Below, piece by piece: positions 52,037 to 61,538 of a stretch of DNA of 64,000 nucleotides. Under the pieces are notes generated by a model. The model ran no database searches, was not told the origin of the DNA, and worked only from the letters and a program-made list of their open reading frames with translations. The stretch comes from Peptococcaceae bacterium BRH_c8a (GTDB lineage: Bacteria; Bacillota; Desulfotomaculia; Desulfotomaculales; Desulfallaceae), in assembly GCA_000961575.1 (NCBI GenBank), contig LADP01000003.1, forward strand, positions 62,001 through 126,000, in the 5' to 3' direction. The translations under genes were made by a program, and so were the position numbers. The first letter of the stretch is position 1; every line of letters starts with the position of its first letter.

Positions 52037-52371
52037 CTGATTTTGCTGATGACGTGTTCTACAGACGGGTGTTCTTCCATCAGTGTTAACAAACCGGACA
52101 GTTCCAGAACCTTTCTAACCTGGGGGGCGGCGCCGGTCAAAAAAACTCTGCCTCCCGCCGCAGTAACCTTTTTATACCGGCCCAAAATTACTCCCAGACC
52201 GGAACTGTCCACAAAACTGACCCCGGCCAGGTCAAATACAATATTAAAAACTTCGTTTTGCTGCAACGCACGATCCACGTCACGGCGCAGGGCATCAGTA
52301 ATGCTCATATCAATTTCGCCCATCGGTACAACCACCAGGCAGTTATTTTCTTTTTTAATTGTATAGTTCAT
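52033..52371 (-). CDS. spoIIAA: Anti-anti-sigma factor SpoIIAA
   Basis: 112 residues from the ATG at 52371 (GGGGTGACAAGC upstream). STAS domain with FVDSSGLGVILGRY; Ser57 corresponds to the phosphorylated serine. Unphosphorylated SpoIIAA releases SigF from SpoIIAB. The C-terminus EHVISKIS ends within the inverted end of MITE-like copy 3, so the last residues may be element-derived. Confidence 0.95.
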   Translation of the reverse strand: MNYTIKKENNCLVVVPMGEIDMSITDALRRDVDRALQQNEVFNIVFDLAGVSFVDSSGLGVILGRYKKVTAAGGRVFLTGAAPQVRKVLELSGLLTLMEEHPSVEHVISKIS

Positions 52372-52440
52372 GCTTGTCACCCCGGTTAACAATAAATTCA
52401 ATTACATGGCCCATAAGTTCTACGTGCCGTTATTTGTTAG

Positions 52441-52469
52441 ATTCTACCATATATTTACTTGGTAATCAA
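52441..52469 (-). promoter_or_regulatory. Candidate promoter of the spoIIA operon
   Basis: On minus, TTGATT (52469-52464), 17 bases, TAGAAT (52446-52441), overlapping GTAGAATCT, which resembles a sigma-H -10. It lies about 70 bases before spoIIAA. The sigma-H -35 is not convincing. Confidence 0.45.
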
Positions 52470-52509
52470 ACATGTAACTTTATGATTAAAAGCATCCTGC
52501 CAAAGAAAT

Positions 52510-52538
52510 GGGGTCAGACTCTTTTGGAGCCTGACCCT
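52510..52538. repeat. GGGGTCAG palindrome after dacF
   Basis: GGGGTCAGACTC (52510-52521) pairs imperfectly with GGAGCCTGACCC around TTTT, 19 bases after dacF on minus. A terminator for dacF is possible. Confidence 0.75.
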
Positions 52539-52556
52539 GTAGGGTTGAAGCCCCGG

Positions 52557-53723
52557 TTACTTGGTTAGGGCCTGGTCCAGAACTTTGTACATTTGCTGTA
52601 GTACCGAGGCCCGTTCGACATCATTTTGAGCCAGCAGCGGCACTTTCATAACTTCTTTATTTTCTAAAGTCACCACAAATTCGCCTACTTTTTGCCCCTT
52701 CTTCACCGGGGCCACCACTTCTTCAGGCAATGCCGCCCGGCCTATGTATTTATCTTTTTTACCTTTGGGTACAGCCATGGCGATGTCGGCACTCGAGATT
52801 ACGTTAACCTGATCCAGGGCGCCCTTGCTAACCTTGATGGTGTTTATTTTATCACCCTGCCTGGCCAGGTTTACCGCTTCGTAACGGGCAAACCCGTAAT
52901 TATAAATTTTTATTGATTCCCTAAAGTGGCTTCTTACTTCGGGGGTGCCAAGCACTACGGTAATCAAGCGTAATCCGTCTCTTTCAGCGGTGGAGGCCAG
53001 GCAGTACTTTGCTTCGTTTGTCCAGCCGGTTTTACCCGCATCAACCCCCCGGTACCACTTAAGCAGCTTGTTGGTATTCCAAAGTACAAAATCGCCACCC
53101 CGCAGGTCATACCTGTACATAGATGAATACTCCTTGAAAATAGGGTGTTTTAGTGCCTCACGGAGTATAACGGCCATATCGTAAGCCGAGGTGTAATGGG
53201 GAGTTTCCGCGGGCAGGCCGTTACAGTTGGCAAACCGGGTGTGCTTAAGGCCCAGTTCTTTAGCACGACGGTTCATCAACTCCACGAACGCTTCCTCCGA
53301 GCCGGCGATGTGTTCGGCCACCGCCACGCTGGCGTCATTGGCCGAGCCCACGGCTACGGCAATGAGCATTTCCTTCATACTCATCTCCTCGCCCGGTTCC
53401 AGGTAAATTTGCGAGCCTCCCATTTTCCACGCATTTTCGGTTACCGTAACCCGATCTTGCAGGCTTATTTCACCTTTTTCCAGTGCTTCATTGGCTAACA
53501 GCTGGGTCATGATTTTAGTTACACTGGCCATCGGCAATTCTTTATCCGGTTCCTTGGCCCAAAGTACGGCGCCTGTGGCTGCGTCCATCAGCATCGCCGA
53601 TTCGGCGGTGGTCTCCAGACCGGCGACAGCACCACTGCTATCTTCAGCAGCCAGCGCCATCGTTGCACCCACCGGGAAAAAGCACATTGACAATCCAAGC
53701 AATAAAACCAATATGTAATTCAT
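52557..53723 (-). CDS. dacF: D-alanyl-D-alanine carboxypeptidase (DacF-type)
   Basis: 388 residues. A signal peptide (1-25) and a serine peptidase S11 domain with the SxxK motif SVTK (67-70), SAN (in VGSANDASV) and KTG (DAGKTGWTN), then a C-terminal beta domain (about 285-375). It trims D-Ala from peptidoglycan stems. In Bacillus dacF precedes spoIIAA-AB-sigF, as here. A C-terminal amphipathic end would attach it to the membrane. Confidence 0.94.
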   Translation of the reverse strand: MNYILVLLLGLSMCFFPVGATMALAAEDSSGAVAGLETTAESAMLMDAATGAVLWAKEPDKELPMASVTKIMTQLLANEALEKGEISLQDRVTVTENAWKMGGSQIYLEPGEEMSMKEMLIAVAVGSANDASVAVAEHIAGSEEAFVELMNRRAKELGLKHTRFANCNGLPAETPHYTSAYDMAVILREALKHPIFKEYSSMYRYDLRGGDFVLWNTNKLLKWYRGVDAGKTGWTNEAKYCLASTAERDGLRLITVVLGTPEVRSHFRESIKIYNYGFARYEAVNLARQGDKINTIKVSKGALDQVNVISSADIAMAVPKGKKDKYIGRAALPEEVVAPVKKGQKVGEFVVTLENKEVMKVPLLAQNDVERASVLQQMYKVLDQALTK

Positions 53724-53916
53724 TTTATTTTCCTCCCCCGTTTTTTACTGGTTCAAAATATTATGTGAAGCAAAATAAAAGTTATACGAAAAAGAAGTGT
53801 ATAGGAATGTACACATGTTATTAACAAATGTAACAAAACCCTGCCAACATACAATCTAAAAGGCTGCAGATGCGGCATTTCCGGCTTGTAATTTTTACAA
53901 ATCGGACCCAAAAGAG

Positions 53917-53934
53917 CTGGTATATATTTTGCTT
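53917..53934 (+). promoter_or_regulatory. Sigma-54 promoter of the 4HBD-family gene
   Basis: CTGGTATATATTTTGCTT matches YTGGYAYRNNNNTTGCW with GG and GC exactly 10 bases apart; the start would be about 50 bases before the ATG at 53984. Upstream are inverted repeats TTGTAA-TTT-TTACAA (about 53886-53900) and ACATGTTATTAACAAATGT, which could be enhancer-binding sites. Confidence 0.7.
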
Positions 53935-53983
53935 GAATTATCAGAAAGATTGAATTAATCAGAATATAATAGGGGGTATTGAC

Positions 53984-55423
53984 ATGTTAATGAGCGGCGC
54001 TCAGTACATGGAAAGCATGAAAAAATACAACCCGCGCATTTTCCTGGGCGGACAGCAGGTAAAACTATTGGAGAACCCCACCACAATGACGGTGATTAGG
54101 GCCAATGCGGCGGTTTACGACCTAGCCTTGGAACAACAGCACAAAGATGTAATGACGGTATATTCGGATTACACAGACGCCGTGGTTAACCGCAACCTGC
54201 ATATTGCCCGCAGTGCGGCCGACCTGGAAAAAAGAGCGGAAATGGCATTGTTAACCAGCCAGGTACTGGGGACTTGTAATTACCGCTGCGTGGGTGCGGA
54301 TATCCTAAACGCGATTGCCGGGGTAACCTGGGAGATGGATCGTGAACTGGGTACCGATTACCACCAGCGATTTACCAAACACCTGAAGTATCTCCAGGAA
54401 AACGACCTGGCCTGCAGCGGCGCTGTTACCGACCCCAAGGGCGACCGGCTTAAAAGGCCGGGCCAGCAGGAAGACCCCGATGTTTATGTGCACATTAAGG
54501 AAAAAAGAGCAGACGGCATTGTGGTGCGGGGGGCCAAGGTGTCACAAAGCGGGGCCATCGGCGCACACGAAACTATGGTTATCCCCACCATGGGCATGAA
54601 ACCCGGCGAAGAAGATTTTGCGGTTGCCTTTGCAGTACCCAATGGCGCCGAAGGTATTACTTATATATCCCAGTACACACCGTTTACTGCCGAACGCGAG
54701 CTTAACGACCCCAAGTACCTGGGGAACCCGCAATACGGCCAGCGGGAAACCTGTATTATGGTGTTTGATGACGTGTTTATTCCTTGGGAAAAAGTGTTCC
54801 TGTGTGGAGAGACCAAGTACTGCGGCAAACTGATTGCCCGGTTTGCCAAAACCCACCGCATGAACTGCGGCGGTGCCTGCAAGGTTGGTTTCGCCGACAT
54901 CATCATTGGTGCTACGCAATTAATGGCGGAATACTCGGGGGTGCATAAGGCCCCCCACATCGTAGATAAAATTACCGATATGGTGCGCATCTGTGAAACG
55001 GCCCGGGCTTGCAGCGTAGCAGCAGCACTTAAAGGCCGGGAAGAACCGGTGGGCTCAGGTTTCTACCAACCTGACGACGTTTTCGGTAATGCCGCCAAGC
55101 TTACAGTGGCTGAAGGTTTCTGGGATTTAATGAAGTGGGCGGGCGACATCGGCGGCGGCATGGCGGTAACCATGCCTTCGGAAAAAGAGCTGGATAATCC
55201 CGAAACAGGGGAATATGTACGCAAGTTCATGAAGGCTTCGGCTCCCGCCGAGGCGAGGCTGCGGATAGGTAAAGTAATCCAAAACTGGTGTGCCGGACTG
55301 CACGGCGCCGGCACCTGGCACGGGGCCGGCTCACCAATGGCCCAGAAGATGGCCCTTTACCACCTGGCCAACCTGGATGAAAAGAAAGCCCTGGCGAAGA
55401 AAATAGCCGGGTTGGAAGAGTAA
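53984..55423 (+). CDS. 4-hydroxybutyryl-CoA dehydratase / 4-hydroxyphenylacetate hydroxylase family protein
   Basis: 479 residues, the length of AbfD. GQYMESMKKYNPRIFLGGQQ (N-terminus) and Cys98/Cys102 in TCNYRCVGAD, plus His291 and Cys299 in HRMNCGGACKVGFAD, match the positions of the FeS ligands of clostridial AbfD (Cys99, Cys103, His292, Cys299) as I recall them. AbfD dehydrates 4-hydroxybutyryl-CoA to crotonyl-CoA with FAD and a [4Fe-4S] cluster, and isomerises vinylacetyl-CoA. It is a lone plus-strand gene; no CoA transferase or alcohol dehydrogenase adjoins. AGGGGGTATTGAC precedes the ATG. Confidence 0.85.
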   Translation: MLMSGAQYMESMKKYNPRIFLGGQQVKLLENPTTMTVIRANAAVYDLALEQQHKDVMTVYSDYTDAVVNRNLHIARSAADLEKRAEMALLTSQVLGTCNYRCVGADILNAIAGVTWEMDRELGTDYHQRFTKHLKYLQENDLACSGAVTDPKGDRLKRPGQQEDPDVYVHIKEKRADGIVVRGAKVSQSGAIGAHETMVIPTMGMKPGEEDFAVAFAVPNGAEGITYISQYTPFTAERELNDPKYLGNPQYGQRETCIMVFDDVFIPWEKVFLCGETKYCGKLIARFAKTHRMNCGGACKVGFADIIIGATQLMAEYSGVHKAPHIVDKITDMVRICETARACSVAAALKGREEPVGSGFYQPDDVFGNAAKLTVAEGFWDLMKWAGDIGGGMAVTMPSEKELDNPETGEYVRKFMKASAPAEARLRIGKVIQNWCAGLHGAGTWHGAGSPMAQKMALYHLANLDEKKALAKKIAGLEE

Positions 55424-55438
55424 AAAACTAGGATCGGG

Positions 55439-55474
55439 GTGTGTCAGGGGGACGGTTCCTTTGACACACTTTTT
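55439..55474 (+). terminator. Palindromic terminator after the 4HBD-family gene
   Basis: GTGTGTCA pairs with TGACACAC around GGGGGACGGTTCCTT, followed by TTTTT. It shares the GGGGACGGTTC core with the palindrome at about 50479-50520, whose arms are different. Confidence 0.82.
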
Positions 55475-55475
55475 C

Positions 55476-56780
55476 CTACACCACGGTTTCCAGTATCAGC
55501 GGGGCTGGGTTTGGTGGGGTGTCGCTGACGGTGAATGCCCCGGCAATTACCGCCGCTGCTTCAGCAAGTGTATGCTGCCGGTTGGTGTATAAAACGGCCA
55601 CGGGTTCTCCTGCCTTGACGGGATCCCCGGGCTTTTTTTTCAGCTCAATGCCGGCGGCATGGTCTATTTGATCTTCCTTGGTCATCCGGCCGGCGCCCAG
55701 CAGCATGGCCGAGCGGCCCACCTGCATGGCGTCGATGGAAACCACGTATCCTGCACGGGGTGCCGGCACTTCCAGCTTGATAGACGCCTCCGGTAATACC
55801 GCCGGGTCATCGACAACCGTAGGATCTCCCCCCTGCGCCTGAACCAGATCTTTAAACTTTTGTAGTGCCTCTCCGTTATCCAGTAGCTCTTCCAGCTTGG
55901 CCCGGGCAGTTTCATAGGAGCTGGTTATTTTCCCCAGTACCAGCATGTGCGAGCCCAGAGTGAGACATAATTCCCGCAGATCATCCGGGCCCTGTCCCCG
56001 CAACGTATCCAGAGCTTCGCGCACTTCCAGGGCATTGCCCACGAAATGGCCCAGGGGGCGGCTCATGTCAGTCACCACGGCCATCATTTCCCGGCCCACC
56101 TGGCGGCCGATGTCCACCATAGCCCTGGCCAGGGCTGCGGCGTCCTCACGTGTCTTCATGAACGCTCCGCTGCCGCACTTGACGTCCAGCAGGATGGCGT
56201 TGGCCCCCGAAGCAATTTTTTTAGACGTCACGCTGGAAGCGATGAGCGGTATACTGTCCACCGTGGCAGTTACGTCCCGCAGCGCGTACAGCTTCTTATC
56301 GGCCGGGGCCAGCGCACCGGTCTGGGCCATCAGGGCTATGTTAATCTCCCTGACCTGCCTAATGAATGCGCCCGGTTCCAGTGCGGCATTGAAGCCGGGG
56401 ATGGATTCCAATTTATCGATGGTACCGCCGGTATGACCCAGTCCCCGGCCGCTCATTTTGGCCACTGGCACACCGGCGGCCGCCGCCAGGGGGCCCAGCA
56501 CCAGGGTAGTCTTGTCCCCTACCCCGCCGGTGCTGTGCTTGTCCACCTTTATCCCGGGTATTTCGGCCAGGTCAATCCTGGTGCCGGAGTTGACAATGGC
56601 CATAGTCAGTTCGGCGGTTTCACGGCTGTTCATGCCTTGAAAGTATACCGCCATTAGCAGTGCCGCCACTTGGTAATCCGGTATCTCATCCCGGGTATAA
56701 CCGGAGATAATAAAATCAATCTCAGCCCCGGATAGTTCGCCGCCGTTCCTTTTTTTCAAAATCAGGTCATACATCTGCAT
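55476..56780 (-). CDS. pdp: Pyrimidine-nucleoside phosphorylase
   Basis: 434 residues, normal for the Firmicute PyNP/DeoA family. Splits thymidine, uridine or deoxyuridine with phosphate. [39 protein letters not shown] and [20 protein letters not shown] are family motifs. It follows deoB with a one-base overlap, forming a nucleoside catabolic pair. Confidence 0.95.
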   Translation of the reverse strand: MQMYDLILKKRNGGELSGAEIDFIISGYTRDEIPDYQVAALLMAVYFQGMNSRETAELTMAIVNSGTRIDLAEIPGIKVDKHSTGGVGDKTTLVLGPLAAAAGVPVAKMSGRGLGHTGGTIDKLESIPGFNAALEPGAFIRQVREINIALMAQTGALAPADKKLYALRDVTATVDSIPLIASSVTSKKIASGANAILLDVKCGSGAFMKTREDAAALARAMVDIGRQVGREMMAVVTDMSRPLGHFVGNALEVREALDTLRGQGPDDLRELCLTLGSHMLVLGKITSSYETARAKLEELLDNGEALQKFKDLVQAQGGDPTVVDDPAVLPEASIKLEVPAPRAGYVVSIDAMQVGRSAMLLGAGRMTKEDQIDHAAGIELKKKPGDPVKAGEPVAVLYTNRQHTLAEAAAVIAGAFTVSDTPPNPAPLILETVV

Positions 56781-57970
56781 TAGGCGTCACCGGCCGGAAG
56801 AATTTCTTGCGCAAAACTGGTGCCGATATTAAATTCCAGGCCGAACAATTCAGCCACTGTTGCCGCCACATCGCTGAAACTGGCCCGTACCCCCAGGTTT
56901 ACACCCTGTTTTAAGCCGGGCCCGTAAACCAGTAGGGGCACGTATTCCCGACTGTGATCGGTGCTGGGGGTGGTAGGGTCGGTGCCGTGGTCGGCGGTGA
57001 TAATAAGCCCGTCTTGCTCCCCCAGGACGCCCATTATTTCCGGCAGTCTCCGGTCAAATTCCTCCAGCGCGTCAGCGTAGCCCCTGGGATCGTTGCGATG
57101 ACCGTACATCTGGTCAAAGTCTACCAGGTTAGTAAACAAAAGACCGCTGAAGTCCTCTTTCATTAAGGTCAAGGTTTGATTCACCCCGTCGGTATTGCCT
57201 CTGGTATGTATAGCTCTGGAGACACCCACGCCGGCAAAGATGTCCTGGATTTTACCAACCCCTACCACTTCCAACCCGTTTGCCAAAAGCAAATCTAAAA
57301 CCGTGGGAGCCGGCGGCTTAACCGAAAAATCATGGCGGTTGGGCGTGCGTTCAAAGGCTCCTGGAGTGCCGACAAAGGGCCGGGCTATGACCCTGCCCAC
57401 TTCGTGCTTGCCGGTGAGCAATTCCCTGGCTGTGCGGCACATGCTGTACAGCTCTTCCAGCGGAATCACTTCCTCATGGGCAGCGATTTGAAATACGCTG
57501 TCGGCCGAGGTGTAAACGATGGGGGAACCCGTTTGCATATGCAGTTCACCAAGCTCATCAATGATGCCGGTGCCCGAGGCCGCTTTATTGCCCAGGATGT
57601 CCCTGCCGATCCGTTGTTTAAATGGGGCTATGATTTCAGGTGGAAAACCAGCGGGGTAAACGGGAAACGGTTTTTCCAGGATGATACCGGCCAGTTCCCA
57701 GTGGCCGGTGGTGGTGTCCTTACCAGGTGAGCGTTCGATCATTTTACCGTAACTGGCCAGAGGCTTGTCCGCCACGGGTACGCCGGCCAGATTTGTAAGC
57801 AGGCCCAGTCCCAGCCTGCCCAGGTAGGGCACTTTCAGGCCACCTACGGCCATCGAGCAGTTGCGTAAAGTGTTGCACCCTTCATCGCCGTATTCCTCGG
57901 CATCAGGTAGGGCCCCAATCCCCGCACTGTCCAAAACGATAATGGTTATTTTTCTATGTGGCTGTTTCAA
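56780..57970 (-). CDS. deoB: Phosphopentomutase
   Basis: 396 residues from a TTG at 57970 (GGAGG 13 bases upstream); the listed ATG start overlaps xerD and would add 22 odd residues. Interconverts (deoxy)ribose 1- and 5-phosphate. [20 protein letters not shown], the phosphorylated-Thr region DTTTGHWE, and [18 protein letters not shown] supply the alkaline phosphatase-type metal sites. Start choice moderately sure. Confidence 0.92.
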   Translation of the reverse strand: MKQPHRKITIIVLDSAGIGALPDAEEYGDEGCNTLRNCSMAVGGLKVPYLGRLGLGLLTNLAGVPVADKPLASYGKMIERSPGKDTTTGHWELAGIILEKPFPVYPAGFPPEIIAPFKQRIGRDILGNKAASGTGIIDELGELHMQTGSPIVYTSADSVFQIAAHEEVIPLEELYSMCRTARELLTGKHEVGRVIARPFVGTPGAFERTPNRHDFSVKPPAPTVLDLLLANGLEVVGVGKIQDIFAGVGVSRAIHTRGNTDGVNQTLTLMKEDFSGLLFTNLVDFDQMYGHRNDPRGYADALEEFDRRLPEIMGVLGEQDGLIITADHGTDPTTPSTDHSREYVPLLVYGPGLKQGVNLGVRASFSDVAATVAELFGLEFNIGTSFAQEILPAGDA

Positions 57971-58004
57971 TGTTAGTAAGCAACCTCCTTGATAGCCATG
58001 TTCT

Positions 58005-58892
58005 TCAAGCCCTGGGGTGGTATTTCTTAAACTCATCCCTCAATCTAGTGTCGGTAAGGTGAGTGTATATCTGGGTGGTGGAAATGTCTGCATGGCCGAG
58101 CATTTCCTGCACCGAGCGCAGGTCGGCACCGTTTTCCAAAAGATGAGTAGCAAAGGAGTGGCGCAGGGTATGCGGATTGATTTCAATATTAATACCGGCA
58201 GCCCGGGCGTGTTTTTTTAATATTTTCCAAAAGCCCTGTCTGGTAAGTCTCTTGCCCCGCATATTTAGAAAAAGGGCTTTTTGACCGGTGCTGGTTTTTA
58301 TTTTAGCCCTGCCGCGCCGCAGGTATTCCGAAATGTATTTGGTCGCTATGGTACCCACGGGCACAATTCGCTCCTTGGAGCCTTTACCCATACAGCGCAC
58401 ATAGCCGTGTTCACAGTCCACGTGGTTTACATCCAGAGACAGCAGTTCGGTCACTCGCATGCCGGTGGCGTACATTAGCTCAAACATGGCTTTATCGCGC
58501 AGTCCGGGAGTGTTTCCCACCCGGGGTTGTTCCAGCAGCCTGGCCACTTCCTCCTGGTCAAGTACGGCGGGCAATTTTTTCTTTACCCCCGGCGATTCCA
58601 TGTTTTCAGTGGGTTCTGTCTCCAACCATCCTTCATCCACCAGGTAACGGCTAAACACCTTTAGGGCGGCCATCTGCCTAGCAATAGTGGCGGTAGAGCG
58701 CCCCTTTTTCTTAAGATCCAATATATAATTCATAATTACGACCCGATCCAGAGACTCGACATCGCTTATTTGCCGCTGCATGCAAAAATTTTTAAATTGT
58801 TTCAAATCCAAGGCATAAGATGTCACAGTATTAGCGGCCAGCCCTCTTTCCACGGCCAGGTAGTTAATAAAATTTTTAATATGCCTGTCCAT
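58005..58892 (-). CDS. xerD: Tyrosine recombinase XerD
   Basis: 295 residues. N-terminal SAM-like core-binding domain (1-85) and C-terminal catalytic domain with [12 protein letters not shown] (first Arg), [18 protein letters not shown] (His-x2-Arg) and the tyrosine in [10 protein letters not shown]. It resolves chromosome dimers at dif with XerC. It is next to spoIIM, as in many Firmicutes, not in a prophage. Confidence 0.94.
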   Translation of the reverse strand: MDRHIKNFINYLAVERGLAANTVTSYALDLKQFKNFCMQRQISDVESLDRVVIMNYILDLKKKGRSTATIARQMAALKVFSRYLVDEGWLETEPTENMESPGVKKKLPAVLDQEEVARLLEQPRVGNTPGLRDKAMFELMYATGMRVTELLSLDVNHVDCEHGYVRCMGKGSKERIVPVGTIATKYISEYLRRGRAKIKTSTGQKALFLNMRGKRLTRQGFWKILKKHARAAGINIEINPHTLRHSFATHLLENGADLRSVQEMLGHADISTTQIYTHLTDTRLRDEFKKYHPRA

Positions 58893-58952
58893 TTAAAATA
58901 CCTCCGGATTTAGTGTTTTTTCCACGGACCACGTGGTAATTCCTGCAACTCC

Positions 58953-59585
58953 TCACCACCCAGCAAGAAAGGTAGCCGAAAAACGAGTCAGTTCAGGAGT
59001 GATATACGCTTCAGTCAGGGCAGCGATGAAGAATACAACCATCACGCCGGCCATAATCAGGGTATAACTTAAAAAGCCGGGCCAGACTGTGATTTGTGAA
59101 TTATAAAACCTTCTGATTAACAGAATGGAAAACGACAGCGAAGCTGTACCACCAATGATCAAGGCGGGCACAAAAAAGATATTGTGTGGCAGCATGGACA
59201 TCAATACGATAAAAAAACCCTGCATTTGATGCTGCGTGGCTAAAAAACCAACGGTAAACCCAAGCACGAAGCCGCGGATAAAAATAAAAGCCAGCACTAG
59301 TGGCAGGCAGATAATGGTCAACCCCAGGATATACATAATCGCTCCCGCCAGCAGGTTGTCATATAATGCGCTTCTAGCCATCTGCGCCCGATCTAAATCA
59401 ATATCTGAGACCTGGGCCAGGAAAGTCTGTATATAACGGTGCAACTCCGCCGCCTGCTCTGGCTGCAGCGAATTGGCTCCCAGCGAACCCGTTAATATGC
59501 CCAGGCTCAAGATGCCGGTTACTGCCAGATACAGCGGCCAGCCCTGCCGGAGGGAAGCGGAAATTAACCGACGCGGGTATACCAT
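58953..59585 (-). CDS. spoIIM: Stage II sporulation protein M
   Basis: 210 residues with five membrane helices; LVLAFIFIRGFVLGFTVGFL, MLPHNIFFVPALIIGG are diagnostic. SpoIIM recruits SpoIIP and SpoIID for septal wall hydrolysis during engulfment. It heads the spoIIM-xerD-deoB-pdp strand. Confidence 0.94.
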   Translation of the reverse strand: MVYPRRLISASLRQGWPLYLAVTGILSLGILTGSLGANSLQPEQAAELHRYIQTFLAQVSDIDLDRAQMARSALYDNLLAGAIMYILGLTIICLPLVLAFIFIRGFVLGFTVGFLATQHQMQGFFIVLMSMLPHNIFFVPALIIGGTASLSFSILLIRRFYNSQITVWPGFLSYTLIMAGVMVVFFIAALTEAYITPELTRFSATFLAGW

Positions 59586-59780
59586 AGTAACCGCTCCCTT
59601 TAAATCACACTCAATAAGGTATGTCCATGTCTAATTTATATGAGCGGTGCCGTACCGGTTATAACCCTTTTTACATAAATGTTTCTGTAATAACATTTGG
59701 GTAGTCAGGAGTCAGGAGTCAGTATTCAGAATACTAAAGACGATAAACCGTATCTCATTGCTATAAATACAACTAACCTG

Positions 59781-59807
59781 AGATCCTTCGCTGCGCTCAG
59801 GATGACA
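59781..59807. repeat. TCATCCTGAGCG-family repeat, half copy
   Basis: AGATCCTTCGCTGCGCTCAG followed by GATGACA; only one half of the palindrome remains. An AGTCAGGAGTCAG tract lies at 59702-59730 in the same gap. Confidence 0.6.
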
Positions 59808-59851
59808 AGCTTAGTCTGGGGTACCGCCAACAAAACACGGCTTTAGGTAAA

Positions 59852-59893
59852 TATAAGCTGCATAAGGCTCATATCGCTGTATCATATCGCTGT
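59852..59893 (+). promoter_or_regulatory. Shared TATAAGCTGCATAAGG motif before the propeller gene
   Basis: TATAAGCTGCATAAGG (59852-59867), then CATATCGCTGTA twice (59870-59893). The same motif with one extra T is at 62261-62277 before the CotF genes. TGCATA followed about 18 bases later by CATATCG could be a sporulation-sigma promoter (sigma-G/E-like). The rest of the 59586-60158 gap shows nothing else clear. Confidence 0.4.
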
Positions 59894-60158
59894 AAAATTG
59901 TTAGAACCGGGGCGAAACCATTGAATATAACGCCTCAATAATAAGTAGCCGGTTTTAAATTTACAACATATAGTGGTAAATAATGTTCGCCAATTATTTT
60001 AACTTGGCAAGCAGCTTATCTCAGTGCCAATAACCCCGGGGCATGGCCGCTGGTTGGAACTAAACCGTTTCACGCTTCTAACAACGGGGAGACTCCCGGT
60101 GGAATGATGACCAGGTTTATTTATCAGTAGAATAAATGAGGAATAAGGATGGGTTTAT

Positions 60159-61529
60159 ATGAATGAGCGATATTACGATCCCTGTTACTATTCCGGGCGG
60201 GTGCCCGTTCGGCCAGGGGATTTTTATCTGCAGAGCGGCTACCGGCTGGAACCTGTAATTACAGGATTAACTTACCCGACCAGCGTTACATTTGACAACG
60301 CCGGCAATATTTACGTTGGTGAGGCCGGATATTCCTATGGACCTGCGAAAGCCGACGGGCAGGGACGCATCCTGGCTGTTGGTCCCGGTGGCCGGGTCAA
60401 AGAGGTGGCCAGGGGTTTCCGCGGCCCGATGACCAGCGTTAAGTGGCACAAGGGATACTTTTACGTGGCCGAAGGGGCTTTCCCCGGGCGAATCTACCGG
60501 GTAGCCAGGGATGGCCGCAGGGTTGAACTGGTCAGCGGTTTACGTTCCGGTGGGGACCATTTTACCACGGAAATAGTTTTTGGACCGGATGAAGCAATGT
60601 ACTTTGGGGTAGGGACATTTACCAATTCGGCCGTGGTCGGTATAGATAATTTCTTTTACGGATGGCTTGCCGAACTGCCCAACCAGCACGATGTGCCATG
60701 CCGGGATATTGTTTTAAGAGGGATTAATTTTGCGAGTATTGATCCTTTCGCCCTGACCGAAGGAGAAGTAAAGATTGTTGAAACCGGGGCCTTTAAACCT
60801 TTTGGCACGGTAAGTTATCCCGGTGAAGTTGTCAAAGGTGAGCTTTATTGCAACGGTGTTATTTACCGGTGTGCCCCGGATGGTTCAGGGCTGGCGCCTT
60901 TTGCAGATGGCTTTAGAAACCCCTTTGGGCTGGGTTTTTCACCCTCCGGAAGGTTTTATGCCATTGACCAGGGTTATGATGCGCGGGGCAGCCGCCCGGT
61001 GACAAATTCGCTGGACCCCATGTGGGAGGTTATCCCCGGAGGCTGGTATGGATGGCCAGATTTTGTTGGTGGAGAACCGATAACTAAACCCGAATTCAGC
61101 GCAGAGGGGAAACCGCCGCATCAATTTGTCATGAAATATCATCCTCCCCTAGCCGGAAGGCCCATATTGCAGTTTGCCCACCACTCGGCAACAATGAAAT
61201 TTGATTTCTCGACCAACCCCTATTTCGGATATCCAAACCAGGCTTTTGCAGCCCAGTTTGGCTCGGCCGCCCCGATTACCGGTCACCCGCATGGAAGGCC
61301 TGGATTCAGGGTTGTCCGCTTTGACCCGCAAGTAGGCCAAGTGCATGATTTCCTGGTTAGTAACAACCCCGGGCCGGATGGCACGGGTCCCGCCCGGCCG
61401 GTGGATGTCAAGTTTGACCCCCGGGGGGAAAACCTGTATATTGTGGATTTTGGGGTCATGCAGGCAAACCAGGGGGCCATTATCCCTTGGTCCGGAACCG
61501 GGTCCCTGTGGAAAGTTTCCAGGATTTAA
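60159..61529 (+). CDS. Beta-propeller protein, sugar/sorbosone dehydrogenase-like
   Basis: 456 residues. After a Tyr-rich start (MNERYYDPCYYSGR) without signal peptide it shows propeller repeats: YPTSVTFDNAGNIYVGEAGY, FTTEIVFGPDEAMYFGVG, LPGLGFSP-type FGLGFSPSGRFYAIDQGY, and PVDVKFDPRGENLYIVDFG. This matches the PQQ-dependent glucose/sorbosone dehydrogenase propeller fold, but cofactor residues cannot be confirmed. Enzyme activity is uncertain; the lack of export signal and location beside coat genes allow a spore-layer role. AAGGATGGG precedes the ATG. Confidence 0.75.
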   Translation: MNERYYDPCYYSGRVPVRPGDFYLQSGYRLEPVITGLTYPTSVTFDNAGNIYVGEAGYSYGPAKADGQGRILAVGPGGRVKEVARGFRGPMTSVKWHKGYFYVAEGAFPGRIYRVARDGRRVELVSGLRSGGDHFTTEIVFGPDEAMYFGVGTFTNSAVVGIDNFFYGWLAELPNQHDVPCRDIVLRGINFASIDPFALTEGEVKIVETGAFKPFGTVSYPGEVVKGELYCNGVIYRCAPDGSGLAPFADGFRNPFGLGFSPSGRFYAIDQGYDARGSRPVTNSLDPMWEVIPGGWYGWPDFVGGEPITKPEFSAEGKPPHQFVMKYHPPLAGRPILQFAHHSATMKFDFSTNPYFGYPNQAFAAQFGSAAPITGHPHGRPGFRVVRFDPQVGQVHDFLVSNNPGPDGTGPARPVDVKFDPRGENLYIVDFGVMQANQGAIIPWSGTGSLWKVSRI

Positions 61530-61538
61530 TAAAGTGCG

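Noticed and set aside
58005-58892. Phage integrase
   Set aside because: Chromosomal XerD by length, motifs and spoIIM neighbour; no phage genes nearby.
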